From: JALYJZ01 sp964476895
GTDB taxonomy: Bacteria; Patescibacteriota; SICC01
Direction: 5' to 3'
Length of the DNA stretch: 64,000 bases
Assembly (NCBI GenBank): GCA_964476895.1
Contig: CAYZCS010000001.1
Span: 1 to 64,000 of the forward strand
A program made the position numbers and the translations under genes. Shown in pieces: positions 16,165 to 24,737 of the stretch. The notes under the pieces were generated by a model. The model did not search any database and was not told the DNA's origin. It was given only the letters and a program-made list of their open reading frames with translations. Within the stretch, counting starts at the first letter, position 1; every line of letters begins with the position of its first letter.

Positions 16165-16824
16165 TTAGAGCGTCCGGAAGCTGTCCTTGAAGGACCGTTT
16201 GGCCGCCGCGGTCGCTTCGGCATACGTGAAGTCCTTGTAATCCCCGACCGTACCGTCCGCGAAGACGACGACGTACGCGAATCCGCCCGCTTCCTCAAGC
16301 AGGCTGTCCGGATTGCCGATCGCGTGGCCGGAAGCCCTGGCGTCGTCGTACTTGTCGATCGGAATCTTGCCGATCGTCGCGACCTCGGCGTACTTGGTCT
16401 CCTTGTTGATCAGGAAGAACGTCACGGAATTGGTGCTGATGCCGACGTTGCTTGCCTCCCGGTACCGCCACTTGCCGACCCACTCCTCGGGCACGTCCAC
16501 GGCGAACCCGAGGTTCGCGCTGGAGTACGTCGCCGTCTGGGCGGCCGGCGCGTCACCCTCCTGGGTCTGCGGCGCGGCACTGGCCAGCGGTTCGGGGCTC
16601 GGTTGCGCGCCGAGCCGTTTCTTGAGCCGCTTGATCTCATCCTCCTGCTCGGCCAGCTGCTCTGCCGCGGACTGGCTTGCCACGATCCAGCCGCCGAAGC
16701 CGGCGCCGGCCGTCAGGAACAGGCCGATCAGGACGGTCAACAGGAGGGGTGATGCACCGCGCTGGCCGGAGACCGTCCCGCGGAAGCGGGAACGGCGGAT
16801 TCGTTGGGAACGTCTAAGGCTCAT
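16165..16824 (-). CDS. Membrane-anchored PsbP-like protein
   Basis: The 219-residue protein has a basic N-terminus, one membrane helix (about 27-50), a short coiled coil (AEQLAEQEDEIKRLKKRLG), a Pro/Ala/Thr linker and a C-terminal domain of about 120 residues. That domain begins YSSANLGFAVDVPEEW, which resembles the PsbP-like fold of exported bacterial proteins. The domain should face outward, and its role outside photosynthesis is not known. It precedes the helicase gene on the same strand with a 54-bp gap and is probably expressed separately. Confidence 0.6.
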   Translation of the reverse strand: MSLRRSQRIRRSRFRGTVSGQRGASPLLLTVLIGLFLTAGAGFGGWIVASQSAAEQLAEQEDEIKRLKKRLGAQPSPEPLASAAPQTQEGDAPAAQTATYSSANLGFAVDVPEEWVGKWRYREASNVGISTNSVTFFLINKETKYAEVATIGKIPIDKYDDARASGHAIGNPDSLLEEAGGFAYVVVFADGTVGDYKDFTYAEATAAAKRSFKDSFRTL

Positions 16825-16890
16825 ATGTCTATCGGTGTTCGATGCGAATGCTACCCCGGCCGACGGCCGGCTGCAATCGGCCGGCCGTGG

Positions 16891-17646
16891 TCACTCGAAC
16901 AATCCGCCGCCGCGGTCGCCGGAGGCACGACGGCCCTTCCCGCCACCCGGGCCGCGGGCCGACCGTTCCGGATCGCGGACGTACCGCACCCCTTGCCGGG
17001 TCGTGCGATGGAGCACCGCGTACGCGGCGCCCGCCGCCGCGGCCAGCGTGGCCAGGACGATCAGGCTGAAGAGGACGATGCCCCGCACCCGCTCGAACTC
17101 GGTTCCGAGGACGGCGCCTACGTACTCGGATAGCCCCGGGCTGAGCGCACCGAGCCCGATGATCGCACAGATCGCGACGAACGCGGCGAGCCCGGCCCGA
17201 AGGTCCTGGAGGCTCGGCGCCATCGCCGCGGTGATCGCCGAGGCCAGGTACGCGAAGACGAAGAACTGCCAGGAAGAGATGGAAAGCTCGCCGAAGCCGA
17301 CGAAGCCCGGCACCAGCGCCAGGGCCAGGAGGTACACCGCGATCGCCGCGCCGAGGATCGGTGCCACGCTGATGATCCCGTCGCCGAGCGGTGCCCGCGG
17401 TTCCTCATGCACCACCGCCCCGCCCCGCGCGTCGAACACCCGGACTTGCCGGATCCGCGCGCCGGTCAGGATGCAGGCCAGCGCGTGCGAATACTCGTGG
17501 ATGATCACGCCCGGCGCGATCAGGAACCGGTACGTCCGCCCGACGAACACCCGCGCCAGGAACCAGTTCGCGGCATACGACAAGACCAGCACGGCCACCA
17601 GCAGGCCGAGCAGCTGGACCCCTGGATTGGTTGTGAGTGCTTCCAT
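16891..17646 (-). CDS. M50-like membrane metalloprotease
   Basis: The 251-residue polytopic protein carries a zinc-binding HExxH motif inside a membrane helix (APGVIIHEYSHALACILTGA, His50), typical of M50-type intramembrane or membrane-proximal proteases. A second hydrophobic region (PLGDGIISVAPILGAAIAVY) fits the usual Asn/Pro-containing helix near the active site. About six hydrophobic segments are visible, and the C-terminal ~35 residues are basic and glycine-rich. Substrate unknown. It follows the PMT glycosyltransferase gene with a 27-bp gap. Confidence 0.7.
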   Translation of the reverse strand: MEALTTNPGVQLLGLLVAVLVLSYAANWFLARVFVGRTYRFLIAPGVIIHEYSHALACILTGARIRQVRVFDARGGAVVHEEPRAPLGDGIISVAPILGAAIAVYLLALALVPGFVGFGELSISSWQFFVFAYLASAITAAMAPSLQDLRAGLAAFVAICAIIGLGALSPGLSEYVGAVLGTEFERVRGIVLFSLIVLATLAAAAGAAYAVLHRTTRQGVRYVRDPERSARGPGGGKGRRASGDRGGGLFE

Positions 17647-17673
17647 TGTGTCTAGTGGTCTGACCGGACGCGG

Positions 17674-19134
17674 TCAGATCCAGCTCTTGAGCCACATCCG
17701 CCGGCCGTAGTCCGTAGCGTCGAGCCCGACTCCGGTCCAGACCGGATAGAAGTAGACGAACGCCAGCAGCGCCAGAGCCAGGAACGCCACGCTCTGTTTC
17801 TTTCCCCACCGCCAGCGGGGCACGTTCGTCCCCGCCCACGCCAGTGTCGCGCCGCCAGCCAGGAGCGTCCCGACCGTGAACCAGGTGACGTCCCCGCCGA
17901 ACGCCGAGCGGAGGAACAATCCACCGAGCACGCCGTTCGCCGCGATCAGCCCGAGCCAGACCAGCGACTGCGGCCACGGGTCCTTCGGCCGCCACTGCCA
18001 GCTCTGGCCGAGCGCGTATGCCAGCGCCAGGATCACGAACGGCAGCGCCCCCGCGTAGTGGTAGATGAAGAGTACCCGATCGATCAGCGCCCACGGCGCG
18101 TAGTGCGCCAGGATCGCGAAGAGAATGAAGGCCAGGACCAGGCTCCGCCGCCGGACCAGCTGCACGGCCGCGAAGATCGCGGCCAGCAGCCCGCCCCACC
18201 AGACGACAGGGTTCCCCATCGCGATGATGCCCTGCCACTGCCCCTCGACGACCTTGAAGTAGTACGCCACCGGACGGATCATCGCCGGCCAGGTGAACCA
18301 GTCCGAACCGTACGGATGCGTGGCGTCCAGGTTGTGGTGGTAGTTCCAGATCTGCTTGTGGATGCCGGCGGCGTTCTCGCCGGTCGAATCGAACGGCACG
18401 TGGATCGCGAAGATCGCCGTGTAGATGATCACCGGCGCGACCACCAGCCACGCGACGTAGTGCTCCGCCCGGAAGAGGTTTTCCTTCCGGACACCGAGCG
18501 CGGCCAGGAGCCGGTCGCCGGAGCGGACCTTGAAGATCCTCCGAAGTCGACGGCGGTCGCGGAACGCGTACACCAGGAGCAAGCCGAACGCCGGCGCGAT
18601 GAACGCCAACGTGATCCACTTGAGCGAGAGCCCGAGCCCGAACGCCACGCCCGTCGCGACCAGCCAGCGGTACGCGGCCCGGCGGGTCTTCGCCTGGAGG
18701 CTCGCCAGGAACAGGAAGTAGGTCAGGACGTTGAAGAAGACGACGAAGCCGTCCAGCACGGCCGTCCGCGATTCTACGAGCAGGAAGCCGTCGAGCAGCG
18801 CGAGCACGCCGGCGAACGCCGGGACCAGCACGCCACCGAAGATCCGTTTGGCGAGCAGGTAGAGCAGCGGGACCACCGCCGCGCCGAACAGCGCCGGTGC
18901 GAACCGCCAGCCGAAGGAGTCGTTGCCGAAGAGCCACTGCCCGCCGGCGATCAGGAACTTACCGAGCGGCGGCTCCGCGTCGAAGAACGGCGTCGCGGTC
19001 AGGTAGTTCTGCGCGAAGACCGCGAAGTACGTCTCGTCGAAGATGATCTCGCCGGGGTGGCCGAGGTTCACGAACCGGAGCAGCAACGCGGCGAGCGTCA
19101 GCCCGCCGAGGATCCACCAGTCACGGCGTGTCAT
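17674..19134 (-). CDS. PMT-family (dolichyl-phosphate-mannose-type) glycosyltransferase
   Basis: The ~486-residue polytopic membrane protein matches the GT39/PMT architecture. The first external loop holds the acidic motif FDETYFA, followed by FFDAEPPLGK, and the C-terminal four-helix membrane domain ends VYFYPVWTG. Bacterial PMTs O-mannosylate secreted proteins using polyprenyl-phosphate mannose outside the membrane. I chose the ATG at 19134, which has a GTGAGG ribosome site. About a dozen membrane segments are apparent. Acceptors may be the exported proteins of this organism, but that is inference. Confidence 0.85.
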   Translation of the reverse strand: MTRRDWWILGGLTLAALLLRFVNLGHPGEIIFDETYFAVFAQNYLTATPFFDAEPPLGKFLIAGGQWLFGNDSFGWRFAPALFGAAVVPLLYLLAKRIFGGVLVPAFAGVLALLDGFLLVESRTAVLDGFVVFFNVLTYFLFLASLQAKTRRAAYRWLVATGVAFGLGLSLKWITLAFIAPAFGLLLVYAFRDRRRLRRIFKVRSGDRLLAALGVRKENLFRAEHYVAWLVVAPVIIYTAIFAIHVPFDSTGENAAGIHKQIWNYHHNLDATHPYGSDWFTWPAMIRPVAYYFKVVEGQWQGIIAMGNPVVWWGGLLAAIFAAVQLVRRRSLVLAFILFAILAHYAPWALIDRVLFIYHYAGALPFVILALAYALGQSWQWRPKDPWPQSLVWLGLIAANGVLGGLFLRSAFGGDVTWFTVGTLLAGGATLAWAGTNVPRWRWGKKQSVAFLALALLAFVYFYPVWTGVGLDATDYGRRMWLKSWI

Positions 19135-19246
19135 GGTCCTCACCACTCCAGCGTAGCACTGTTATCTGCCGCGGCAGCGGCCCCGGGTCCGGCCTTCCCG
19201 TCCCCGTGTGTCCGTCGGAACGGAAATCGCTATACTGTAATCCGTT

Positions 19247-21595
19247 ATGCCTGAATCCGACGGATTGGAGTTCGGGGGCGAGCACCCCGAGAACCTCCAG
19301 TACACCACCAAGGACGCGCGGCTCCTCAACCAGACCGAAACCGGCATCGCCCGGGCGGTCGCCGAAGAGTCGGAAAACTTCCTCGAACGCCAGTACGGAC
19401 GGGTCTATATCGTCACGGATATCCCCTTCACCAACGACGCCTACGACGTCGGCGAGATCATCACCGACACGTTCCAACGCGAGTTCTTCGGGGATCTCAA
19501 CCGCTCCGTCGGCGATGCGTTCGAGCACGCCCTGACGGTCCTCAATCAGACGCTGGCCGACCTGGCCGCCGAAGGACAGTCCGACTGGGTCGGCAGGCTG
19601 AATGCGGTCATTTCCGTGGTCCACGAGAACCACATCTTCGTGACGCAGGCCGGAAGCGCCAAGGCGTACCTCGTCCGGGGCCACTCCTCCACCGACATCA
19701 CCGAAGGGCTTTCCGAGCCGCCGGCCGGCGGCCAGACCGCGAAGACGTTCCTGAACGTCGCGGAGGGCGCGCTCGAGGTCGGCGACAAACTGGTGCTGGC
19801 CACGCCGGAGCTGCTGGAGCGGATCCAGATCCGCGACCTCCGCCGCACCGTCTTCCTGCATCCGCCGATCCGCACGATCCAGAAGCTCGCCGAACAACTC
19901 ACCGAGCAACGTCCGGAACGGTTCGCGTCGGTGTTCGTCGAACTCACTACCGTGGACCTGATCTCGACGGAGACCCTTTCCGAGGAACCGAACGAGATCA
20001 TCCTGTCCGCACCGCGCCGACACTTCGAATCGCTCCAGCGGTTCCGCCCGCTCCGCAAGGACACCCCAGCCGCCGAACTGGCCGACAAGGCCCGCAAGCG
20101 TTGGGAACGGGAACTCCGACCGCGGGTCCAGCGGGCCACGGCAGGACTGACCCACCGGGTCCGTTCCTGGCAGGCTTCCCGAAAGGGCGAGACGCCCCCG
20201 CCTCCGCCGCCGCGGCACGCGGCCGGCACCCCCGAGACCGAGCACCCGAAACCGCGGTCCGACCGGCCGGTGACCGGTGCCGGAAGCCCGAATGCCGCCC
20301 TGGAGACCGTCCGACGGTTCGGCCGGCAGGCGGCCGAGTCCGCCCGTCCCGTCACCAGCAAGCTCCGGGAGCTCTGGGAGAAGAGCGGTATTCCGCGTTC
20401 CGGTGCTTGGCAGCGCGTCTCCGGAGTCGTCCGAAAGATTACCGCCCCGGTCTACCAGCGGGTGGCCGCCCTTCCCTGGCGCGACCAGTTCGCCGGCGAC
20501 AAGCGGACCCTCTACCGGAACCTGATCCTTGCCGGCGCGCTGGTCCTGCTGATCAGCATCGCGCTCTCCGTGAATGCCGCCCAGAACCGCAAGGCCGAAG
20601 CCGACGTCCGCGAACGGATCGAGCAGGTCGAGGAGCTCCAGGCCAAGGCGGAAGCCAGCTTCATCTTCAAGGACGTGGCCGGCGCGCGGAAGCAACTCGC
20701 CGAGGCCCGGACACAGGCGAACGAACTCGAGCGGGAGGGCATCCTCGAGGACGAGGTGTCCACGCTCCAGAAGAGCCTGACCGTCTCGGCGGACCGGATC
20801 AACGTGGTGGTCCGGGTGCAGGAGCCGATCGCCGACTTCCGGGAGCAGGCGGACGGCCCGCTGATCTCGATGGCCCAGTCCGGCACCAGCCTCTACGCGT
20901 TCGGCAAGCAATCGCCGGTCGTCACCTTCAACCTGAACGGCAGCGAGACCACCGTCGGTGAGGAGCCGCCGGCGCAAAGCGCGGTCACCGGCACCGCGAC
21001 GACCTCGAACGGCGACGTCCTCCTGCTGACCGACAAGCCGGCCCTGGTCCAGCTCGACACCGCTTCCGGCGCGGCCGCGGAAATCGAGATCGGGACCGGC
21101 GGCAGCTGGGAGCGCGGCTCGGCGGTCGACACCGTCCAGCAGAACGCGTACATCCTTTCACCCGACGACGACCAGGTCTGGCGCCACACCCGGACGCTCT
21201 CCGCGTTCAACCGGGGCGAACCGTACTTCGACGGCGAAGTCGACCTGGAAGGCGCGGTCGATCTCGTGACCGGCGCGGCGGTGCACATCCTGAAGTCCGA
21301 CGGCACGGTGATCCGGGCCAGCGGTGGCCAACCGGCGGACCTGCCGCTCGCGAAGCCACCCGCTCCGGACAGCTCGCTCGACGGCGCGACCGCGCTGGCG
21401 ATCAACTTCGCGAACGACCACCTCTTCGTGGCCGATCCGGAGCGGAAGCGCGTGGTCGAGTTCAACGCCGACGGCGCCTACGTCCGCCAGTTCCGCAGCG
21501 ATGACTTCGGCGACATCACCGACATCATCGTCGACGACAAGACGGAGCAGCTCTTCGTGCTCTCCGGCAACCGGCTTTGGCAAGTCGAGCTGTGA
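19247..21595 (+). CDS. PP2C-like phosphatase domain protein with membrane anchor and beta-propeller
   Basis: The 782-residue product has a PP2C-like N-terminal region (about 1-250, including NAVISVVHENHIFVTQAGSA and GDKLVLATPELLERI). A charged, Pro-rich linker follows, then one membrane helix (about 426-446, LILAGALVLLISIALSVNAA), a coiled coil (450-510) and a C-terminal domain with repeating VDLVTG/ATALAINFANDHLFVADP-type blades typical of an NHL-like propeller. This predicts a cytoplasmic phosphatase-like domain coupled to an extracytoplasmic sensor. I do not see a full set of PP2C metal-binding aspartates, so it may be a pseudophosphatase. A TATACT -10 box is 10 nt before the ATG. Confidence 0.65.
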   Translation: MPESDGLEFGGEHPENLQYTTKDARLLNQTETGIARAVAEESENFLERQYGRVYIVTDIPFTNDAYDVGEIITDTFQREFFGDLNRSVGDAFEHALTVLNQTLADLAAEGQSDWVGRLNAVISVVHENHIFVTQAGSAKAYLVRGHSSTDITEGLSEPPAGGQTAKTFLNVAEGALEVGDKLVLATPELLERIQIRDLRRTVFLHPPIRTIQKLAEQLTEQRPERFASVFVELTTVDLISTETLSEEPNEIILSAPRRHFESLQRFRPLRKDTPAAELADKARKRWERELRPRVQRATAGLTHRVRSWQASRKGETPPPPPPRHAAGTPETEHPKPRSDRPVTGAGSPNAALETVRRFGRQAAESARPVTSKLRELWEKSGIPRSGAWQRVSGVVRKITAPVYQRVAALPWRDQFAGDKRTLYRNLILAGALVLLISIALSVNAAQNRKAEADVRERIEQVEELQAKAEASFIFKDVAGARKQLAEARTQANELEREGILEDEVSTLQKSLTVSADRINVVVRVQEPIADFREQADGPLISMAQSGTSLYAFGKQSPVVTFNLNGSETTVGEEPPAQSAVTGTATTSNGDVLLLTDKPALVQLDTASGAAAEIEIGTGGSWERGSAVDTVQQNAYILSPDDDQVWRHTRTLSAFNRGEPYFDGEVDLEGAVDLVTGAAVHILKSDGTVIRASGGQPADLPLAKPPAPDSSLDGATALAINFANDHLFVADPERKRVVEFNADGAYVRQFRSDDFGDITDIIVDDKTEQLFVLSGNRLWQVEL

Positions 21596-22419
21596 TGCCA
21601 GACGCGGAACATCCTTCCTGGTCCGAACTGGCGAAGCGTCCCTACCCGGAACACATCTACGATTCCGTCAGAACCGGAATTGCCAAGGGGCTGATCGAGA
21701 AGGAACTACGGAAGCAGCTTCCTGAACTGGGAACGGATGCCCAGGAGGCACTCCGGTGTGGCATTGACCACTGGACGGATGGCAGCAGGGTCGGCTTGGC
21801 GGGTATCCATGATTTCTGGAACGGGTTCGACGGCATTACCCGGGGCTTCAAGCTCAAGCAATTCCTACCGGTACTGACCGGCAGGAACGTTTCCTGGGAG
21901 CGCACCGAGGTGGCGATCGCATCGGTCACGACGACCGCGGACCTGCCCGTGATGGAATCGCTCGAAGGACCTCCTTATCCGATACCGGACCTGCTGAAGG
22001 CGCTCGAGGATCCGAAGGTGCGGGCAGCATTCAAAAAGGACTCCGACCACCATGCAGAGCATCCTGTCCGTCGTGACCACTATCCCGTGATCCTGATGAA
22101 CGACGGTACGACAAAGAACACCATGGATGGCAATCGGCGGATCATCCGGGCGGCTGTCTACGACCGCCCCACGATCGACGCTTGGGTCGGCACGATCACT
22201 GACGGAAACCGCCCCTGCGACTATTGGGTCACCACCGGCTACCTACGGAACCTGGTCCGGTTCGCCGAAGAACAAGGAAACGATGCCGTCACCGAAGCGA
22301 CGTTCACTATCCTTAGGACCTTGATGAGCGAGACTGAAATCGCCAAGACAAACTACCGCTTGCGAATCATGAAGCCGGGATCATTCGGGGAAGCGCTCGG
22401 CAAACGCCTTGGGCTTTAG
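21595..22419 (+). CDS. ParB/Srx-like domain protein
   Basis: The ATG overlaps the previous stop by one base (TGATG), so this 274-residue protein is translationally coupled to the PP2C/propeller gene. The central segment VILMNDGTTKNTMDGNRRII resembles the ParB/sulfiredoxin-fold N-terminal domain, where a DGNxR motif binds nucleotide or contacts DNA. There is no helix-turn-helix like that of true ParB, so chromosome partition is unlikely. A helical C-terminal region follows. It may be a cytosolic partner of the upstream membrane phosphatase. Confidence 0.5.
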   Translation: MPDAEHPSWSELAKRPYPEHIYDSVRTGIAKGLIEKELRKQLPELGTDAQEALRCGIDHWTDGSRVGLAGIHDFWNGFDGITRGFKLKQFLPVLTGRNVSWERTEVAIASVTTTADLPVMESLEGPPYPIPDLLKALEDPKVRAAFKKDSDHHAEHPVRRDHYPVILMNDGTTKNTMDGNRRIIRAAVYDRPTIDAWVGTITDGNRPCDYWVTTGYLRNLVRFAEEQGNDAVTEATFTILRTLMSETEIAKTNYRLRIMKPGSFGEALGKRLGL

Positions 22420-22421
22420 GC

Positions 22422-22508
22422 TCAGGCCTTTCCGCGGACCAGCAGCAGGCCCCGTTCTCCAGGTTCCGGCTGACTGACCAGCGAGACCTTAAGGACTTTC
22501 TGCTTCAC
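22422..22508 (-). CDS. Candidate 28-aa ORF coupled to argS
   Basis: A GTG overlaps the argS stop codon (GTGA), with GGAG 5-6 nt upstream inside argS, and opens a 28-codon frame (MKQKVLKVSLVSQ, then a short Gly/Leu-rich tail). The arrangement suggests translational coupling, but the frame is very short and no relative is known. A chance overlap is the main alternative. Confidence 0.25.
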   Translation of the reverse strand: MKQKVLKVSLVSQPEPGERGLLLVRGKA

Positions 22509-24070
22509 AGCTTCTCCGGCAGCTCGATCCCGACGGTCTCGCCGACCTGTTCCAGCACCAGCTTGGTAGCCTCGACGAGCCGGAGCCGCGCCGCGGTGAG
22601 CTCCTTGTCGTCCGAAACCACGCGGCACTGCTCGTAGAACTTGTGGAACGCGTCGGCCACGCCGAGCGCGTAGTGCGGCACCCGTTGGATCTGGTAGTCC
22701 TCCGCCGTCTGCCGGATGACCTCGGGAAACGCCGAGAGCTCCTGGACCAGCGCGAACTCCGCGGGCTCGACGAGCTTGCCGAGGTCGGCGTCCTTCTTCT
22801 TCGCGCCGCGGCCGGCCTGCCGAAGGATTCCCGCCACCCGCGCGTACGCGTACTTCAGGTAGTAGACGGGATTCTTCTGGCTCTGCTCCTTCGCCAGGTC
22901 GAGGTCGAAGTCCATGTGGGTGTCCCAGCCGCGCATCACGAAGAAAAAGCGCGCCACGTCGGACGGGATCTCGGCGAGCAGCTCGTCGAGCGCTACGTAC
23001 GTGCCGGCCCGCTTGCTCATCTTCACTTCCTGGCCGCCGCGGGTCAGCCGGACGAGCTGCGTGACGAGGACCTGCAGCTTCCCGTCGAAGTGGTCCGCCT
23101 GACGGAGGAACTCGACGCCCGCCTCCATCCGCTTGATGTAGCCGTGATGGTCGGCGCCCCAGATGTCGATCGCCAGGTCGAGCTGCCGTTTCGCCAGTTT
23201 GTGGTAGTGGTAGGCGAGGTCGGCCGCGAAGTAGGTCAGCGCGCCATCAGACTTCCGGAGCACGCGGTCCTTGTCGTCATCATGGTGAGTGGTCTTGAGC
23301 CAGAGCGCGCCGTCCTTCTCGTACGCCGCGTCGATCTTCTCGAAGCCGGCAAGTACGCGCTCGATCTCGCCGGTCTCGTGCAGCTCCTTCCGCTCCGAGA
23401 ACCAATCGTCGAACCGGATCCCCATCCGCTCGATCGTCTTCCGGATCTCTTCCGTCATCAGCGCGGCAGCCTCCGCCCCGACTTCCGCCGCGGTCTTCGC
23501 GGTATCCACCTTGGTCTTCAGCTCCGCGACGTACTCGCCCTTGTAGGCGTCTTCCTCACCCCGGAGCGTGGCGCCGAGCTGTTCCACCTGGAAACCGGCG
23601 TCGTTCAGGTAGTACTCACGGCTGACCGTGTGCCCGGCCCGCGTCACCACGTTCGCCAGGACATCACCGCCGTAACCGCCGCGGCCGTTACCGAGCGTAA
23701 GCGGACCGGTCGGATTCGCGGAGATGAACTCGACCTGGATCTTCCGGCCGGTCTCCGGGAGCCGCCCGAAGTCCTTGTCCGCTTCCAAGATCTCCGCGAC
23801 CACGCCCTGCCACGCGGCCGGGCTCAACCGGAAGTTGAGGAACCCCGGACCGGCGACCTCGACCGCGTTGAACATCTCCTCGGTCGAGAGCTTTTCCTGG
23901 AGCTGCTCGGCCAGGCTGCGCGGGTTCACGCCCCGCTTCTTGCCGAGCACCATCGCCACGTTCGAGGCGTAGTCCCCATGCTCGGGCTGCTTCGGGCGCT
24001 CGACCGAGAAGTCGGCGTCTTCCGCCTCGGCGAGTTTCGTGAGCAGTGTACGTATTTGTTGAGCAAGCAT
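22505..24070 (-). CDS. argS: Arginyl-tRNA synthetase
   Basis: The 521-residue class I enzyme charges tRNA-Arg. It has an N-terminal Add1-like domain with the DYASNVAM segment, the FISANPTGPLTLGNGRG motif (HIGH-equivalent region, with LGN replacing the usual HVGH-type ending), the KMSKRAG sequence (KMSKS-type loop) and the C-terminal anticodon-binding DALR domain (QRVPHYALGVADAFHKFYEQ). The ATG at 24070 follows a TTTACC-17-GATAAT promoter on the minus strand. Length is at the short end of the family. The altered HIGH motif is worth confirming. Confidence 0.93.
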   Translation of the reverse strand: MLAQQIRTLLTKLAEAEDADFSVERPKQPEHGDYASNVAMVLGKKRGVNPRSLAEQLQEKLSTEEMFNAVEVAGPGFLNFRLSPAAWQGVVAEILEADKDFGRLPETGRKIQVEFISANPTGPLTLGNGRGGYGGDVLANVVTRAGHTVSREYYLNDAGFQVEQLGATLRGEEDAYKGEYVAELKTKVDTAKTAAEVGAEAAALMTEEIRKTIERMGIRFDDWFSERKELHETGEIERVLAGFEKIDAAYEKDGALWLKTTHHDDDKDRVLRKSDGALTYFAADLAYHYHKLAKRQLDLAIDIWGADHHGYIKRMEAGVEFLRQADHFDGKLQVLVTQLVRLTRGGQEVKMSKRAGTYVALDELLAEIPSDVARFFFVMRGWDTHMDFDLDLAKEQSQKNPVYYLKYAYARVAGILRQAGRGAKKKDADLGKLVEPAEFALVQELSAFPEVIRQTAEDYQIQRVPHYALGVADAFHKFYEQCRVVSDDKELTAARLRLVEATKLVLEQVGETVGIELPEKL

Positions 24071-24082
24071 AAGATTGATACC

Positions 24083-24111
24083 ATTATCCGTCGTTCGCAG
24101 GTCCAGGTAAA
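24083..24111 (-). promoter_or_regulatory. argS promoter
   Basis: On the minus strand TTTACC (24111-24106) and GATAAT (24088-24083) are spaced by 17 nt; the argS ATG is 12 nt further on, with no Shine-Dalgarno. Confidence 0.55.
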
Positions 24112-24125
24112 ACGTTCGTTCACAA
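24111..24125 (+). repeat. 15-bp direct repeat, copy 1 (before small membrane gene 1)
   Basis: AACGTTCGTTCACAA occurs here and again at 24298-24312, in each case shortly before the ribosome site of a small membrane-protein gene. It may be a shared regulatory or leader element, or a trace of gene duplication. Confidence 0.6.
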
Positions 24126-24139
24126 TTAAGGGAGGACCC

Positions 24140-24295
24140 ATGAGTTCCAGGAACAACGGCAGCCACAGCGCTGACGGCTTGGTGTTGGTCGCGCTCCTCG
24201 TCATCATCGTATCCGTAGCGTTTGCCGTATCCATGGCCGCGGACAGCGACAGCGGCTCGATCCTGCCTCACTACGTCGTCGCCGTGCCAATCTGA
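24140..24295 (+). CDS. Small membrane protein, 51 aa (cluster member 1)
   Basis: The frame starts with ATG 4 nt after a very strong ribosome site (AAGGGAGGA). It encodes a short polar N-terminus (MSSRNNGSHSADG), one transmembrane helix (LVLVALLVIIVSVAFAVSM) and an acidic outward-facing tail. It is the first of three consecutive small membrane genes that share leader sequence and end at one terminator. It is too short for family assignment. The excellent ribosome site and the helix argue for a real peptide. Confidence 0.65.
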   Translation: MSSRNNGSHSADGLVLVALLVIIVSVAFAVSMAADSDSGSILPHYVVAVPI

Positions 24296-24297
24296 CC

Positions 24298-24312
24298 AAC
24301 GTTCGTTCACAA
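24298..24312 (+). repeat. 15-bp direct repeat, copy 2 (before small membrane gene 2)
   Basis: This is an exact second copy of AACGTTCGTTCACAA found at 24111-24125, at a similar position relative to the next small gene. Confidence 0.6.
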
Positions 24313-24352
24313 CCGACGGATCACCGGCAACAGCCGGAGAAAGGGATTTCCC

Positions 24353-24511
24353 ATGGACCGGAAAGACCACGGCAGCTTCACCGGCATGTCGCCGACCGTC
24401 GTGATCATCGGCATCGTCTGCTTCGTGATCCTCCTGATCGCCCTCGGCGTGGGCATCGAGGACCAGTACGGCACGCCACACGACCCGGCGCCTCCGGCGC
24501 AGACCCGGTAA
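24353..24511 (+). CDS. Small membrane protein, 52 aa (cluster member 2)
   Basis: An AAAGGGA ribosome site precedes the ATG. The peptide has a polar start (MDRKDHGSFTGMSP), one membrane helix (TVVIIGIVCFVILLIALGVG) and a Pro/Ala-rich tail ending PPAQTR. The layout (polar head, single helix, short exposed tail) is the same as in the genes before and after it, so the three were probably derived from one another or selected together. Function unknown. Confidence 0.65.
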   Translation: MDRKDHGSFTGMSPTVVIIGIVCFVILLIALGVGIEDQYGTPHDPAPPAQTR

Positions 24512-24532
24512 CCGCGCAACCAAGGAGATCCA

Positions 24533-24640
24533 ATGAACGAGAAAAGGGCGTTCGAAGCGCTCGGCTTTCTGCTCCTCATCGGGGGTGGTGTCATCTGCAT
24601 CGGCATCGTCCTTCTGACAACCGCCGGTTGCGGTTCCTGA
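24533..24640 (+). CDS. Small membrane protein, 35 aa (cluster member 3)
   Basis: An AAGGAGAT ribosome site precedes the ATG. The 35-residue peptide has a charged start (MNEKRAFEA) and one membrane helix (LGFLLLIGGGVICIGIVLLT), ending TAGCGS. It is followed directly by the terminator at 24659. The good ribosome site and its position in the cluster support it despite its size. Confidence 0.6.
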   Translation: MNEKRAFEALGFLLLIGGGVICIGIVLLTTAGCGS

Positions 24641-24658
24641 CATCCCCACACCGGCAAA

Positions 24659-24707
24659 CCCCTGACCCACCAACGTCCGCAAGGACATGGGTCAGGGGTT
24701 TCTATTT
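24659..24707 (+). terminator. Intrinsic terminator, copy A of a repeated type
   Basis: CCCCTGACCCA pairs with TGGGTCAGGGG across a loop containing ccaacgtccgcaagg, followed by TTTCTATTT. The same stem and flanks recur at 26876 and 27355. Confidence 0.9.
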
Positions 24708-24737
24708 GCCTATCCGGAATTCAGGCATAATCGAGGC

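Noticed and set aside
12595..16752. A very long open frame on the plus strand opposite the helicase and HAD genes
   Set aside because: It is the GC-rich mirror of real genes on the minus strand. It has no ribosome site, an Arg/Pro/Leu-dominated composition and no motif, whereas the minus strand encodes clear helicase motifs.
17405..18937. Second minus-strand frame inside the PMT glycosyltransferase gene
   Set aside because: It is a shadow frame rich in Arg and Gly. The other frame has the PMT motifs and membrane helices.
22643..24295. Long plus-strand open frame opposite argS
   Set aside because: It is antisense to a clear arginyl-tRNA synthetase gene and has no family features. Its 3' end only overlaps the small membrane gene by frame coincidence.
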